Assembly: GCF_003385895.1 (NCBI RefSeq)
Contig: NZ_QRDQ01000008.1
Location: forward strand, 1,203,603-1,267,602
DNA from: Flavobacterium cutihirudinis
Lineage (GTDB): Bacteria; Bacteroidota; Bacteroidia; Flavobacteriales; Flavobacteriaceae
DNA length: 64,000 bases
Reading direction: 5' to 3'
The notes beneath the pieces were generated by a model. It made no database searches, was not told the origin of the DNA, and saw only the letters and a list, made by a program, of their open reading frames with translations. Numbering within the stretch: the first letter of the stretch is position 1; every line of letters starts with the position of its first letter. Both the position numbers and the translations under genes were made by a program. This document shows positions 28,586 to 36,614 of the stretch, piece by piece.

Positions 28586-29923
28586 GTGAAGATAAAACAC
28601 CAATTAGCTATTTTTAATGCACTGACACGTTTGTTGGTGATTTTGATTTTATGGCTGATGTTGCCTATTTTAGTCGAAAATGTGGTTTATCATCACATCA
28701 ATAATAGTCTTCTGGAAAAGAAGAAGAAATTTATTGAACATTTAAATCAGAAAGAAATAAATGATTTTCTAGATAATCCCGGAGACTCCACGGAAACATT
28801 TTCTGAATTTTCAACTCTTCATAGCGAATTTTTAGTTTTGTCTCGTTCACCAATAAAAGAACGTCATAAGAATATCGTTTTTAGTAACGATTACCGAAAA
28901 ATTGAAGGTGAAGAAAATGAATATCGGATTTTACGGTATTATTTTTCTTATGAAGGCGAAGGTTATCAGCTCGAAATTGGAAGTAGTTTGAGCGAAGTTA
29001 ATGATTTGACTTTTGTGATTCGTTTCTTTATACTCGTGGTCTTTGTTGTTATTTTAATTATCACTTTTTTGGCAGATACTGTTTATATTGAATACTTGCT
29101 GAAACCCTTTTATAAAATTATCGACACAAAAATTAGGCGTGTGAATGAACCCGAAGCTTTTGATCATACGCCAATAAACGCAAAATCAAGAGATTTTAGA
29201 GAGTTGGATTTGGTGTTGAACCAAATGATGGATCGCATTGCGGAACTTTTTAAAAAAGAAAAACAATTTATTTCGAATGTTTCTCACGAATTGCTGACAC
29301 CTATTGCATTGCTGAAAAATAAGTTTGAAAATTTATTGCAGAATGAATCTTTAGATGATAATGCTGTAGATAAAATTGCAGGCTCTTTGAAGACGCTTGA
29401 CATGCTGAAAAAAATCATAAATAATTTATTGCTGATTTCTCGTATTGAAAACAACCAATATGAAGCTAATGAACAAATAAATTTTTATGAAATTATAGAC
29501 GATCTACAATCAGATTTTCAAGATCGTATGGAAGACCGAGAAATTCATTTTGAAAATCTCATGAAATATAATTACGATTTTATCGGAAATAAAACACTGA
29601 TTCATATTCTAGTTTATAATTTGGTAACTAATGCAATCAAATACAATCGCCCAAAAGGAAATATAAGTGTTGAAGACGGTTTTGAAAAAGGTCGTTATTT
29701 TGTTTCAATTGCAGATTCTGGTCTTGGAATGAGTGAAGCGCATCTTGAAAAAATATTCAAAAGGTTTGCCAGAATAAGTTCGGATCAGGATGGTCAAGGT
29801 TTAGGCCTCGCTATTGCTGAAAGTATTGCTTCTTTTCATCATATAGAAATCAAAGTTGTTTCTGTAATTAATGAAGGAACAACCTTTACTTTATTGCTTC
29901 CTGAAGTCTCAAAACATAATTAA
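28586..29923 (+). CDS. sensor histidine kinase
   Basis: A 445-residue inner-membrane kinase starting at GTG. Two membrane segments (about 13-35 and 143-165) bracket a periplasmic sensor of about 105 residues with no recognised fold. Then come a HAMP-like linker, the H-box NVSHELLTPI (H234) and an ATPase domain with VYNLVTNAIKYN, ADSGLGMS and GQGLGLAI. Position 237 is Leu where the usual SHELRTPL has Arg, an unusual change beside the phosphorylated histidine. It is co-transcribed with the response regulator. The signal is unknown. Confidence 0.92.
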   Translation: MKIKHQLAIFNALTRLLVILILWLMLPILVENVVYHHINNSLLEKKKKFIEHLNQKEINDFLDNPGDSTETFSEFSTLHSEFLVLSRSPIKERHKNIVFSNDYRKIEGEENEYRILRYYFSYEGEGYQLEIGSSLSEVNDLTFVIRFFILVVFVVILIITFLADTVYIEYLLKPFYKIIDTKIRRVNEPEAFDHTPINAKSRDFRELDLVLNQMMDRIAELFKKEKQFISNVSHELLTPIALLKNKFENLLQNESLDDNAVDKIAGSLKTLDMLKKIINNLLLISRIENNQYEANEQINFYEIIDDLQSDFQDRMEDREIHFENLMKYNYDFIGNKTLIHILVYNLVTNAIKYNRPKGNISVEDGFEKGRYFVSIADSGLGMSEAHLEKIFKRFARISSDQDGQGLGLAIAESIASFHHIEIKVVSVINEGTTFTLLLPEVSKHN

Positions 29924-29950
29924 AAGTTAATTTTTTTAGATGCATTAAAA

Positions 29951-29985
29951 CTTCATTTAATCTTCATTTTGTGATTCTATCTTTG
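29951..29985 (+). promoter_or_regulatory. promoter with tandem 11-base direct repeat, downstream copy
   Basis: CTTCATTT at 29951 and at 29962 (11-base period) and TATCTTTG beginning at 29978 reproduce the upstream promoter at 27194-27228. The distance from second unit to -7 element is 16 bases in both, and the distance from -7 element to ATG is 43 or 44 bases. Confidence 0.72.
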
Positions 29986-30028
29986 AGGTATAATAATGAA
30001 ATATTAATCAGCAAAAAAAAATTAAATC

Positions 30029-30214
30029 ATGAAAAAAGTAATAATGTTAGCAGTAGCTGTTCTAGGAACAGTGGCAATGGTAAACGCTCAAACAACTCCA
30101 GCTCAAACCACTCCGGTGAAAGAAGCGAAAGCTCCAAAAAAAGACAAAAAAGCAGATAAAAAAGCCAAAAAAGCGGAGGCAGCTAAGCCAGAAGCTGCAA
30201 AAGCTCAAAAATAA
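30029..30214 (+). CDS. small secreted Lys/Ala-rich protein (3 of 3)
   Basis: A 61-residue protein with a Sec signal (MKKVIMLAVAVLGTVAMVNAQ) followed by about 40 residues of Thr/Pro, then Lys/Ala (KKDKKADKKAKKAEAAKPEA). It is the third member of the family whose other two copies lie on the far side of the two-component system. Its promoter shares the direct repeat and -7 spacing with gene 1. The AKPEAAKAQK end is histone H1-like in composition. A role in buffering or shielding the envelope, as proposed for Asr, is only an inference. Confidence 0.75.
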   Translation: MKKVIMLAVAVLGTVAMVNAQTTPAQTTPVKEAKAPKKDKKADKKAKKAEAAKPEAAKAQK

Positions 30215-30282
30215 TACAACTTTAAGTTTGCTGGGTCAAACTTTGTTGTGGATTATAAAAGGTTTTAAAAAATTTGGTAGAG

Positions 30283-30313
30283 AAAAGCTGGTAGAGAAAT
30301 CTGCCAGCTTTTT
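30283..30313 (+). terminator. terminator after the third small secreted gene
   Basis: AAAGCTGGTAGA and TCTGCCAGCTTT pair around GAAA with one G-T, followed by a T run. The structure resembles the terminator at 27790-27822 after the other small genes. Confidence 0.85.
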
Positions 30314-30395
30314 GTTCTTTATTTTGAGTTAAATTTTTGATAATAAAAAGCAATAAAATTTTCATTCTTTGTTACTTTGCTTAAAACTATAATTA

Positions 30396-31631
30396 ATGAT
30401 CCTTAAATTTATAATTCTTTGCGCCCTTTTTCTGCTTCTTGAATTTTATTCCTATCAAGCTTTTCGCACTCTTGTTAAGTTAAGATGGGTTTTAATAAGT
30501 TACCAGATTATCAGTTTTTTGCTTTTAGCGTTTATCTTATATTCTTTTTCTCAGGTTGATCGATCAGTTGGACAAACCAAGCAGTTTATGTTTACAACAG
30601 GTTTGATGCTGCTTATTTATGTTCCTAAAATTGTAATGACTCTCGTTCTATTTGGAGAAGATATTTTTAGAATAGGAGCAAGCATTATGAATTATTTTAT
30701 TTACAATGCTCCAAGAAAAGAAATGATGCCCGACAGGCGAAAGTTCGTAAGTCAAATTGCTCTTGGTTTGGCCGCAATACCTTTTTTATCTTTAATTTAT
30801 GGAATATTTGAAGGGAAATATAACTTTAAAGTAATCAAGCAAACGGTCTTTTTTCCAGATCTTCCAGATGCTTTTGATGGTTTCAGAATTACTCAGATCT
30901 CAGATGTTCATAGCGGTAGTTTTGATAATCCGGAAAAGATAAATTATGCAATTGATTTAATCAATGAGCAGGAATCAGATTTAATCTTGTTTACAGGTGA
31001 TATTGTAAATACGCATGCGAAAGAAATGCATCCATGGCTGGAGACTTTTAACAGAATCAAAAATTATAAATATGGTAAATTCTCGGTTTTAGGAAATCAT
31101 GATTATGGCGAGTATGTAACATGGCCTTCGCAGCAACAAAAAGAAGAGAATTTTAAAGAAATCAAGGAGCTTTATGGTAAAATTGGTTTTGAGCTATTAT
31201 TGAACGAACATAGATATATTCAAAAAGGAGAAGATAAAATTGCTTTGGTTGGAGTAGAGAATTGGGGGGTTAATTTTAAGAAAGCCGGAGATTTAAATAA
31301 AGCCTCTCAAAATTTAGCTCAAGACGATTTTAAAATACTAATGAGCCACGATCCGAGTCATTGGGACGCAGAGATTAAAGATCATCCTAAAAATTTTCAT
31401 TTAACGTTTGCAGGCCATACTCACGGTATGCAGTTTGGAATTGAAATTCCGGGTTATTTTAAATGGAGTCTTGCACAATATATTTATAAACAATGGGCTG
31501 GTTTGTACGAAACTGCCGGAAGATACGTTTATGTTAACCGTGGATTTGGTTTTCATGCTTATCCTGGTAGAGTTGGTATTATGCCCGAAATAACAGTGAT
31601 CGAACTAAAAAAGGGCAACAATGTGGCTTAA
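30396..31631 (+). CDS. membrane-anchored metallophosphoesterase
   Basis: A 411-residue protein with three or four N-terminal hydrophobic segments (1-110) and a calcineurin-like phosphoesterase domain (about 155-400). The metal-binding motifs are QISDVHSG, LFTGDIVN, LGNHDYG, a single H in MSHDPSHWD, and AGHTHGMQFG. Relatives (YaeI-like) act as phosphodiesterases on lipids or nucleotides, but the substrate cannot be told here. It is transcribed alone, with a terminator upstream and the thioredoxin-like gene downstream. Confidence 0.92.
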   Translation: MILKFIILCALFLLLEFYSYQAFRTLVKLRWVLISYQIISFLLLAFILYSFSQVDRSVGQTKQFMFTTGLMLLIYVPKIVMTLVLFGEDIFRIGASIMNYFIYNAPRKEMMPDRRKFVSQIALGLAAIPFLSLIYGIFEGKYNFKVIKQTVFFPDLPDAFDGFRITQISDVHSGSFDNPEKINYAIDLINEQESDLILFTGDIVNTHAKEMHPWLETFNRIKNYKYGKFSVLGNHDYGEYVTWPSQQQKEENFKEIKELYGKIGFELLLNEHRYIQKGEDKIALVGVENWGVNFKKAGDLNKASQNLAQDDFKILMSHDPSHWDAEIKDHPKNFHLTFAGHTHGMQFGIEIPGYFKWSLAQYIYKQWAGLYETAGRYVYVNRGFGFHAYPGRVGIMPEITVIELKKGNNVA

Positions 31632-31704
31632 TTCGTTAAAAATGCTACATTTGTAGAATATTTATCTCTTTTAAGTAGATTAATAAATTTAAATTTTTGG
31701 TTTT

Positions 31705-32007
31705 ATGTCAAAATTTGGAGAACTAATAAATGCTCAAGTCCCTGTGTTAATTGACTTTTACACAGATTGGAATGAATCTTCAGTTTCTATGCATCCAGTA
31801 ATTAAGGATGTTGCAGCTGCGCTTGGTGATAAAGCCAAAGTAATCAAAATTGATGTAGATAAAAATCAGGAATTGGCTGAAGCGCTTCGTATTAAAGGGC
31901 TTCCAACTCTTATGATTTACAAAGAAGGTCAGATGATCTGGAGGCAATCAGGCGAACTTGATGCTAATACCATTATAGGAATTGTTCAGGAACAATTCAA
32001 TCAATAA
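31705..32007 (+). CDS. thioredoxin-fold protein without the CxxC motif
   Basis: A 100-residue single-domain thioredoxin fold. The strand VPVLIDFYTDW leads into N23-E24-S25-S26, exactly where the redox CGPC should be. The later cis-proline segment GLPTLMIYKEG and the helix end are kept. With no cysteine in the active site it cannot be a disulfide reductase and may act in binding or as a chaperone. No signal peptide. A TACATTTG at 31646-31653 could be its -7 element. The gene reads as intact and not decayed. Confidence 0.85.
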   Translation: MSKFGELINAQVPVLIDFYTDWNESSVSMHPVIKDVAAALGDKAKVIKIDVDKNQELAEALRIKGLPTLMIYKEGQMIWRQSGELDANTIIGIVQEQFNQ

Positions 32008-32027
32008 TTACTTTTACTAATTAAAAA

Positions 32028-32666
32028 TTAGTGAATAACATCAAAGGCATAGCCATTTTCTTTTAAAAAATGTAATGCTTTAGGTAACGCAAATTTTAAG
32101 TTTTGCGATGCTTTTATACTGTCATGAAAAACAATCACACTTCCTGATGTTACATTTTTAGTAACGTTTTCAAGACATTTTTCCGGAGAAATAGACTGGT
32201 CAAAATCGGCGCTCAAAACATCCCACATTACAATTTTATAACCAAGACTTCTTAAAACTTTAGATTGTGCTTTTTTTATTTTGCCATATGGAGGGCGAAA
32301 TAATAAACCATTTAATTTTTTTTCATTGGCTAGAATCGAAGCGCAATTTTTCACATTTTCTATATAATCATTTGTCTGGCACTTCCAACCATTAATGTGG
32401 TTCATGGTGTGGTTTCCAATGGCATGTCCTTCGGTAATCAATCTTTCAAATAAGGAAGAATTAGCATTTATATTTTTGCCAATACAAAAGAACGTTGCCT
32501 TTGCATCAAATTTCTTCAGCTCAGATAAAACCCAGTCAGTAACTTCGGGAGTTGGCCCATCATCAAAGGTTAGGTATATCTTCTTTTCCTTATTGGGAAT
32601 ATCCCAACAGTACTTCGAAAATACCCTTTTTATAAATGAATTTGTTTTGACCCAATAAAAGCTCAT
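32028..32666 (-). CDS. polysaccharide deacetylase (NodB-type)
   Basis: A 212-residue NodB-homology enzyme expected to remove acetyl groups from a chitin- or peptidoglycan-like polymer. Motif 1 is LTFDDGP (catalytic base D and metal-binding D), motif 2 HAIGNHTMNH (metal His) and motif 3 FRPPYGK. A short N-terminal segment before residue 30 may be a membrane anchor, but no cleavable signal is obvious. It is read on the minus strand, with the terminator of the DUF2723 gene lying upstream of it. Confidence 0.92.
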   Translation of the reverse strand: MSFYWVKTNSFIKRVFSKYCWDIPNKEKKIYLTFDDGPTPEVTDWVLSELKKFDAKATFFCIGKNINANSSLFERLITEGHAIGNHTMNHINGWKCQTNDYIENVKNCASILANEKKLNGLLFRPPYGKIKKAQSKVLRSLGYKIVMWDVLSADFDQSISPEKCLENVTKNVTSGSVIVFHDSIKASQNLKFALPKALHFLKENGYAFDVIH

Positions 32667-32696
32667 TTTGAAATGATTTAAGAGTTATGTAAAAAT

Positions 32697-32738
32697 AAAA
32701 AATGCAGCGCTATTTATCTCAAAGCGCTGCATTTTTTT
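32697..32738 (-). terminator. terminator of the DUF2723 gene
   Basis: AATGCAGCGCT and AGCGCTGCATT form an eleven-pair perfect stem with an 11-base loop, with A/T runs on both sides. It lies downstream of the minus-strand gene ending at 32760. Confidence 0.88.
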
Positions 32739-32759
32739 AATTAGTATATTTTTCGTATA

Positions 32760-35700
32760 TTATTCTTTTTCGCGTCCAAAACGTTCGAAAACATTTACAT
32801 ACGTATTGAAAGTTTTCTTGTGTTGTTCATAGAAAGCTTTGTCGTTATTATGGTCCATAACCTGCAATAAACTTCTGTAGCGCTCAATATCTGTAATAAT
32901 ATCCATTGCTAAATCAGTTTGATCTCCCGGAGGCAACGTTGCGTAGTAATTTAAATTTTCGTTGTATTTTTTTACTAGTTTGTTAAGTAAATCATGAGCT
33001 TTTGCAGTTTCTCCAACTTTGTAGTAGCCATCGGCAAACGGTTCAACTAATGAATAATAACCAAATTTATCCACAGGCATTTTAGTCATAGCTAAATTAA
33101 TAACGTTTTTAGCCTTGTCAATTTTACCTTCAGCAATAAGTTGATTCATTAAACGAGATAAGTTGGTGCGGTACGTGATGCTGTTTCTTCTTGTCTCAGG
33201 ATCATGATAGATTTTATCGCTTTCGCTATTTCCCCAATCCCACTTCATTACAATATCATATGTTTTGTCTGCGTCAATTTGCCCCATATCCATTGGTCCG
33301 CCATCTTTTGAAGGGACATTTCTTACAGGAACTAATTTGTAGACCATACCATCTAATTGCAAATAGTTTTTTAACCACAAATAGTCTTCATCGTCAAAAG
33401 CACCACCGCTAAAATAAATTGGTCGTTTCCAGTTGTTATTGGCTAATATATCAAGCATCATCAGGCGATTCTTGTAAATTGCACTTCCTTTGATGTCAAT
33501 GTCCATAAAAGGAACAATTGAGTCGTTATATTTCGGGTTTACAACTTTGTTTTTGATGATTGTATTTTTGTCAACAGTAATTCTGATTTTGTTAGTTGGG
33601 TAATAATGAATCGTTTGTCCGTTTTGCAAACCAACAGTTGATTTAGGATTTTTGATAAAATCAATAAAACCTTTTATATCCCAGCGAGTATCAACTTTCT
33701 GAATATATGCTACATAATCCAGTTTGTCTCCTACATAATCTTCGTGTGAAAATGATATTGGCAAAGGATCAGATTCATAAGCTTTGGCTTTCATTTGATC
33801 AATATACCAGTCTGTCATAAATAAACTAGTGTTTACAATTTTTACATCTGTTCTAAAATGTTCGATTTCCTGAGCATACCATAGAGGGAATGTGTCATTA
33901 TCGCCAATGGTAAATAAAATAGCGTTTTTATCACAAGAGCTTAAGTATGCTTTTGCCATTGCAACTGCAGTATATCTATTTGATCTGTCGTGATCATCCC
34001 AGTTTTGAGACGCCATTAAAATAGGGGCAGCTAATAAACTTGCTCCAATGATAACCGGTCCGGCAATTTTTGGTGCAAGATATTTTTGAATGCTTTCATA
34101 AAGTGAATAAACACCAAAACCGATCCAGATGGCAAATACATAAAAGGATCCTACAAGTGCATAATCTCTTTCTCGTGGTTCGAATGGTCTTTCATTCAAA
34201 TAAATTTTTAATGCAATTCCGGTAAATAGGAATAGAGCCAGAAGGACATAAAAACTTTTTAAATCTTTATTGGCATGATACATTATTCCAATAAGACCCA
34301 AAATAAAAGGTAAAAAGAAATAAGCATTACGACCTTTGTTGTTTAAAACATCAGATGGAAGTTTGTCCTGAGATCCTAAATGGAGCGAGTCAAGCGCTTT
34401 GATACCACTGATCCAGTTTCCATCTAAATTGTCGTATTTTCCTTGAACATCACTTTGGCGTCCAACAAAATTCCACATTAAATATCTCCAGTACATGTAT
34501 CCAAATTGATATTCGAACATAAAGCTGAAGTTATCTGTAGTTGTTGGTTTTTCAATAATTAAATATTCTCCGTAGCTTTTTAAGAATTTAATATAACCTT
34601 CGTTGTCAATTTGTTTTTGAGCATATGCTTTTCTGAATTCAGAAACAGTTTTTTCAACCTCATTTCTTAATTGTGCAGTAGCTTTGTTGTATTCGTCTTC
34701 ACTTAATTGACTAGCATCAATTCCGTATTTTGCCAAATCGTCTTCATAGTTGTAATTCGGATTAATTCTGAATTTCGGAGGATTTGTAAAACTAATGTAA
34801 TTTTGAATATGACCAGTTTCAGTACTCCACATTCTTGGCAAAATCGTTTTTTGATTGTCATCAGAATTTTGCTCTGCATTTTTATAGTTGTTGGTAATAA
34901 TGTATTTACCAGTTTTATAATCTCTTTCGTAGTTTGGTTTTTTGTCTAAATATGGTGTTTTTTCATCAAGTCCGGAGAAAACTTCAGTATACTGAGGGCC
35001 GTAAAACAAAGGATTTACACCATATTGTTCACGGTTGTAATACGCTAAAACCTCAATAGCATCAGATGGTTTATTTTCATTGATTACTGTATTAGCATTA
35101 GCACGAACTGGCAACATCATCCAGGTAGAGAAACCAATTAGAATAAATAAAATACATAATATAATAGTATTGTAAAAAATCAAACCTTTTTGTTTGGTGT
35201 ATTTCAATCCGAAGTAGAAGAAAGCAATAAAGACTAATGCAACAAAAAGAGTTCCTGAATTAAATGGCAATCCCATGCTGTTTACCATGAAAATTTCAGT
35301 TTTTCCAAAGAAAGCCATTGTTAAAGGAAGAAGTAATTTGAAGATAAATAACAAAATACCAATTACTACAACATTTGCAATAAGGAAGTTTTTGATGGTT
35401 ACTTTTTCATAATGTTTGAAATAGTAAAGGAATCCTATTGAAGGAATCGTTAATAAAGCCATAAAGTGAACTCCAAATGAAAGTCCAATAACCAAAGAAA
35501 TAATCAATAGCCATTTGTTGCCTTTTGGTTTGTCCATGTCTTGTTCCCAGCGAAGACCAAGCCAAAAAAGCAAAGCAATTAATAAAGAAGCCATTGCATA
35601 AACTTCTGCTTCAACTGCATTAAACCAAAAGCTATCTGAGAAAGTATAGGCTAAAGCTCCAACAAAAGAACTTCCTAAAATAACAATTGAATTGTTTTGA

Positions 35701-36041
35701 TCAATTTCAGCAAAACGAGCAACAATCTTTTTTAAGATCATCGACGAAGACCAGAACATAAATAGGATTGTAAATGCGCTTGAAAAAACAGACATCATAT
35801 TAACCATTAAGGCTACATGTTGCGCATCTATAGCAAACATGGCAAAAAAGGCTCCCATCATTTGGAATAAAGGTGCTCCTGGTGGGTGGCCAACTTCTAG
35901 TTTAGCTGCTGTGGCAATATACTCGCCACAATCCCAAAAGCTCATTGTAGGTTCAACTGTTAGTGTGTAGGTAATTAAAGCGATTGCAAATGCAAACCAA
36001 CCAATAATTGTATTCCATTTATTGAAATTGAATTGTGCCAT
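32760..36041 (-). CDS. DUF2723 membrane protein (GT117-like glycosyltransferase)
   Basis: A 1093-residue protein with a dozen or so hydrophobic segments in the first 650 residues and a soluble C-terminal part. The N-terminal block TLTVEPTMSFWDCGEYI and LEVGHPPGAPLFQMM is the DUF2723 signature. The acidic FWDCGEY loop resembles the catalytic loop of protein O-mannosyltransferases, the reason this family is assigned to GT-C glycosyltransferases. The C-terminal end has TPR-like helices. In Bacteroidota a periplasmic glycosylation role is likely. Transcribed alone, ending at the terminator 32697-32738. Confidence 0.9.
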   Translation of the reverse strand: MAQFNFNKWNTIIGWFAFAIALITYTLTVEPTMSFWDCGEYIATAAKLEVGHPPGAPLFQMMGAFFAMFAIDAQHVALMVNMMSVFSSAFTILFMFWSSSMILKKIVARFAEIDQNNSIVILGSSFVGALAYTFSDSFWFNAVEAEVYAMASLLIALLFWLGLRWEQDMDKPKGNKWLLIISLVIGLSFGVHFMALLTIPSIGFLYYFKHYEKVTIKNFLIANVVVIGILLFIFKLLLPLTMAFFGKTEIFMVNSMGLPFNSGTLFVALVFIAFFYFGLKYTKQKGLIFYNTIILCILFILIGFSTWMMLPVRANANTVINENKPSDAIEVLAYYNREQYGVNPLFYGPQYTEVFSGLDEKTPYLDKKPNYERDYKTGKYIITNNYKNAEQNSDDNQKTILPRMWSTETGHIQNYISFTNPPKFRINPNYNYEDDLAKYGIDASQLSEDEYNKATAQLRNEVEKTVSEFRKAYAQKQIDNEGYIKFLKSYGEYLIIEKPTTTDNFSFMFEYQFGYMYWRYLMWNFVGRQSDVQGKYDNLDGNWISGIKALDSLHLGSQDKLPSDVLNNKGRNAYFFLPFILGLIGIMYHANKDLKSFYVLLALFLFTGIALKIYLNERPFEPRERDYALVGSFYVFAIWIGFGVYSLYESIQKYLAPKIAGPVIIGASLLAAPILMASQNWDDHDRSNRYTAVAMAKAYLSSCDKNAILFTIGDNDTFPLWYAQEIEHFRTDVKIVNTSLFMTDWYIDQMKAKAYESDPLPISFSHEDYVGDKLDYVAYIQKVDTRWDIKGFIDFIKNPKSTVGLQNGQTIHYYPTNKIRITVDKNTIIKNKVVNPKYNDSIVPFMDIDIKGSAIYKNRLMMLDILANNNWKRPIYFSGGAFDDEDYLWLKNYLQLDGMVYKLVPVRNVPSKDGGPMDMGQIDADKTYDIVMKWDWGNSESDKIYHDPETRRNSITYRTNLSRLMNQLIAEGKIDKAKNVINLAMTKMPVDKFGYYSLVEPFADGYYKVGETAKAHDLLNKLVKKYNENLNYYATLPPGDQTDLAMDIITDIERYRSLLQVMDHNNDKAFYEQHKKTFNTYVNVFERFGREKE

Positions 36042-36236
36042 ATTTAGGTGTTAAAATTTTGTATGTTTTTATGCCCTACAAAGAAAATGTTTTTTTACGT
36101 AAAGAAACGAGCATTAACAAAAAATTCTATAAAACTATCTTTAAGGAGTAATGTGTTGGTTATAAGAATCTTCCAAAGTAGTGGGTGATTTTAAAGTGAA
36201 AAAAAACTAAAAAAAAATATTTTTTTAGTTAAAAAG

Positions 36237-36267
36237 TTTGTGCAAACTAAATAAAACCTTAAATTTG
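36237..36267 (+). promoter_or_regulatory. promoter of tRNA-Gln copy 1
   Basis: TTTG at 36237-36240, a 19-base spacer and TAAATTTG at 36260-36267 match the Bacteroidota consensus, about 20 bases before the tRNA. Confidence 0.8.
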
Positions 36268-36287
36268 CACTCGCTTAATCGCACTGC

Positions 36288-36358
36288 TGGTCTATGGTGT
36301 AATGGTAACACTACGGTTTTTGGTGCCGTCTTTCTAGGTTCGAGTCCTAGTAGACCAA
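36288..36358 (+). tRNA. tRNA-Gln (UUG), copy 1
   Basis: The 71-base sequence folds as a full cloverleaf: acceptor TGGTCTA with TAGACCA, D stem GTGT/ACAC, anticodon stem ACGGT/GCCGT with loop TTTTGGT (anticodon TTG), and the T arm with GGTTCGAGTCC. The CCA end is not encoded. It is identical to the copy 181 bases downstream. Confidence 0.97.
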
Positions 36359-36361
36359 CAT

Positions 36362-36394
36362 AAAAAGCCTCTCAGAAATGAGAGGCTTTTTTTT
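36362..36394 (+). terminator. terminator after tRNA-Gln copy 1
   Basis: AAAAGCCTCTCA and TGAGAGGCTTTT pair around GAAA and are followed by T, three bases after the tRNA. Confidence 0.93.
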
Positions 36395-36417
36395 ATGTAA
36401 AAAAGTTTTATTTAAAA

Positions 36418-36448
36418 TTTGGATAAATAAAATAAAGTTCTAATTTTG
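36418..36448 (+). promoter_or_regulatory. promoter of tRNA-Gln copy 2
   Basis: TTTG at 36418-36421, a 19-base spacer and TAATTTTG at 36441-36448 match the consensus. The spacing is the same as for copy 1. Confidence 0.8.
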
Positions 36449-36468
36449 CACCCGCTTAACCGCACTGC

Positions 36469-36539
36469 TGGTCTATGGTGTAATGGTAACACTACGGTTT
36501 TTGGTGCCGTCTTTCTAGGTTCGAGTCCTAGTAGACCAA
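36469..36539 (+). tRNA. tRNA-Gln (UUG), copy 2
   Basis: Identical in all 71 bases to copy 1, with the same lead-in GCACTGC and the same ACATAAAA trailer. Anticodon TTG. Each copy has its own promoter and terminator, so the duplication covers the complete transcription unit. Confidence 0.97.
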
Positions 36540-36542
36540 CAT

Positions 36543-36572
36543 AAAAGCTCCTCAATTGAGGAGCTTTTTTTT
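36543..36572 (+). terminator. terminator after tRNA-Gln copy 2
   Basis: AAAAGCTCCTCA and TGAGGAGCTTTT pair around a two-base gap and are followed by T. The stem sequence differs from that of copy 1. Confidence 0.93.
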
Positions 36573-36614
36573 ATGCGTCATATTTAAGTCAGGTATTAGA
36601 TACGGAGGTTTTAC

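Noticed and set aside
31995..32032. Terminator-like palindrome after the thioredoxin-like gene
   Set aside because: ACTAATT/AATTAGT forms a short AT-only stem without a T run, so it is too weak to list as a terminator.
36100..36240. Possible extra small RNA upstream of tRNA-Gln
   Set aside because: Only A/T-rich sequence with no stem or cloverleaf is seen. The promoter at 36237 explains the conservation near the tRNA.
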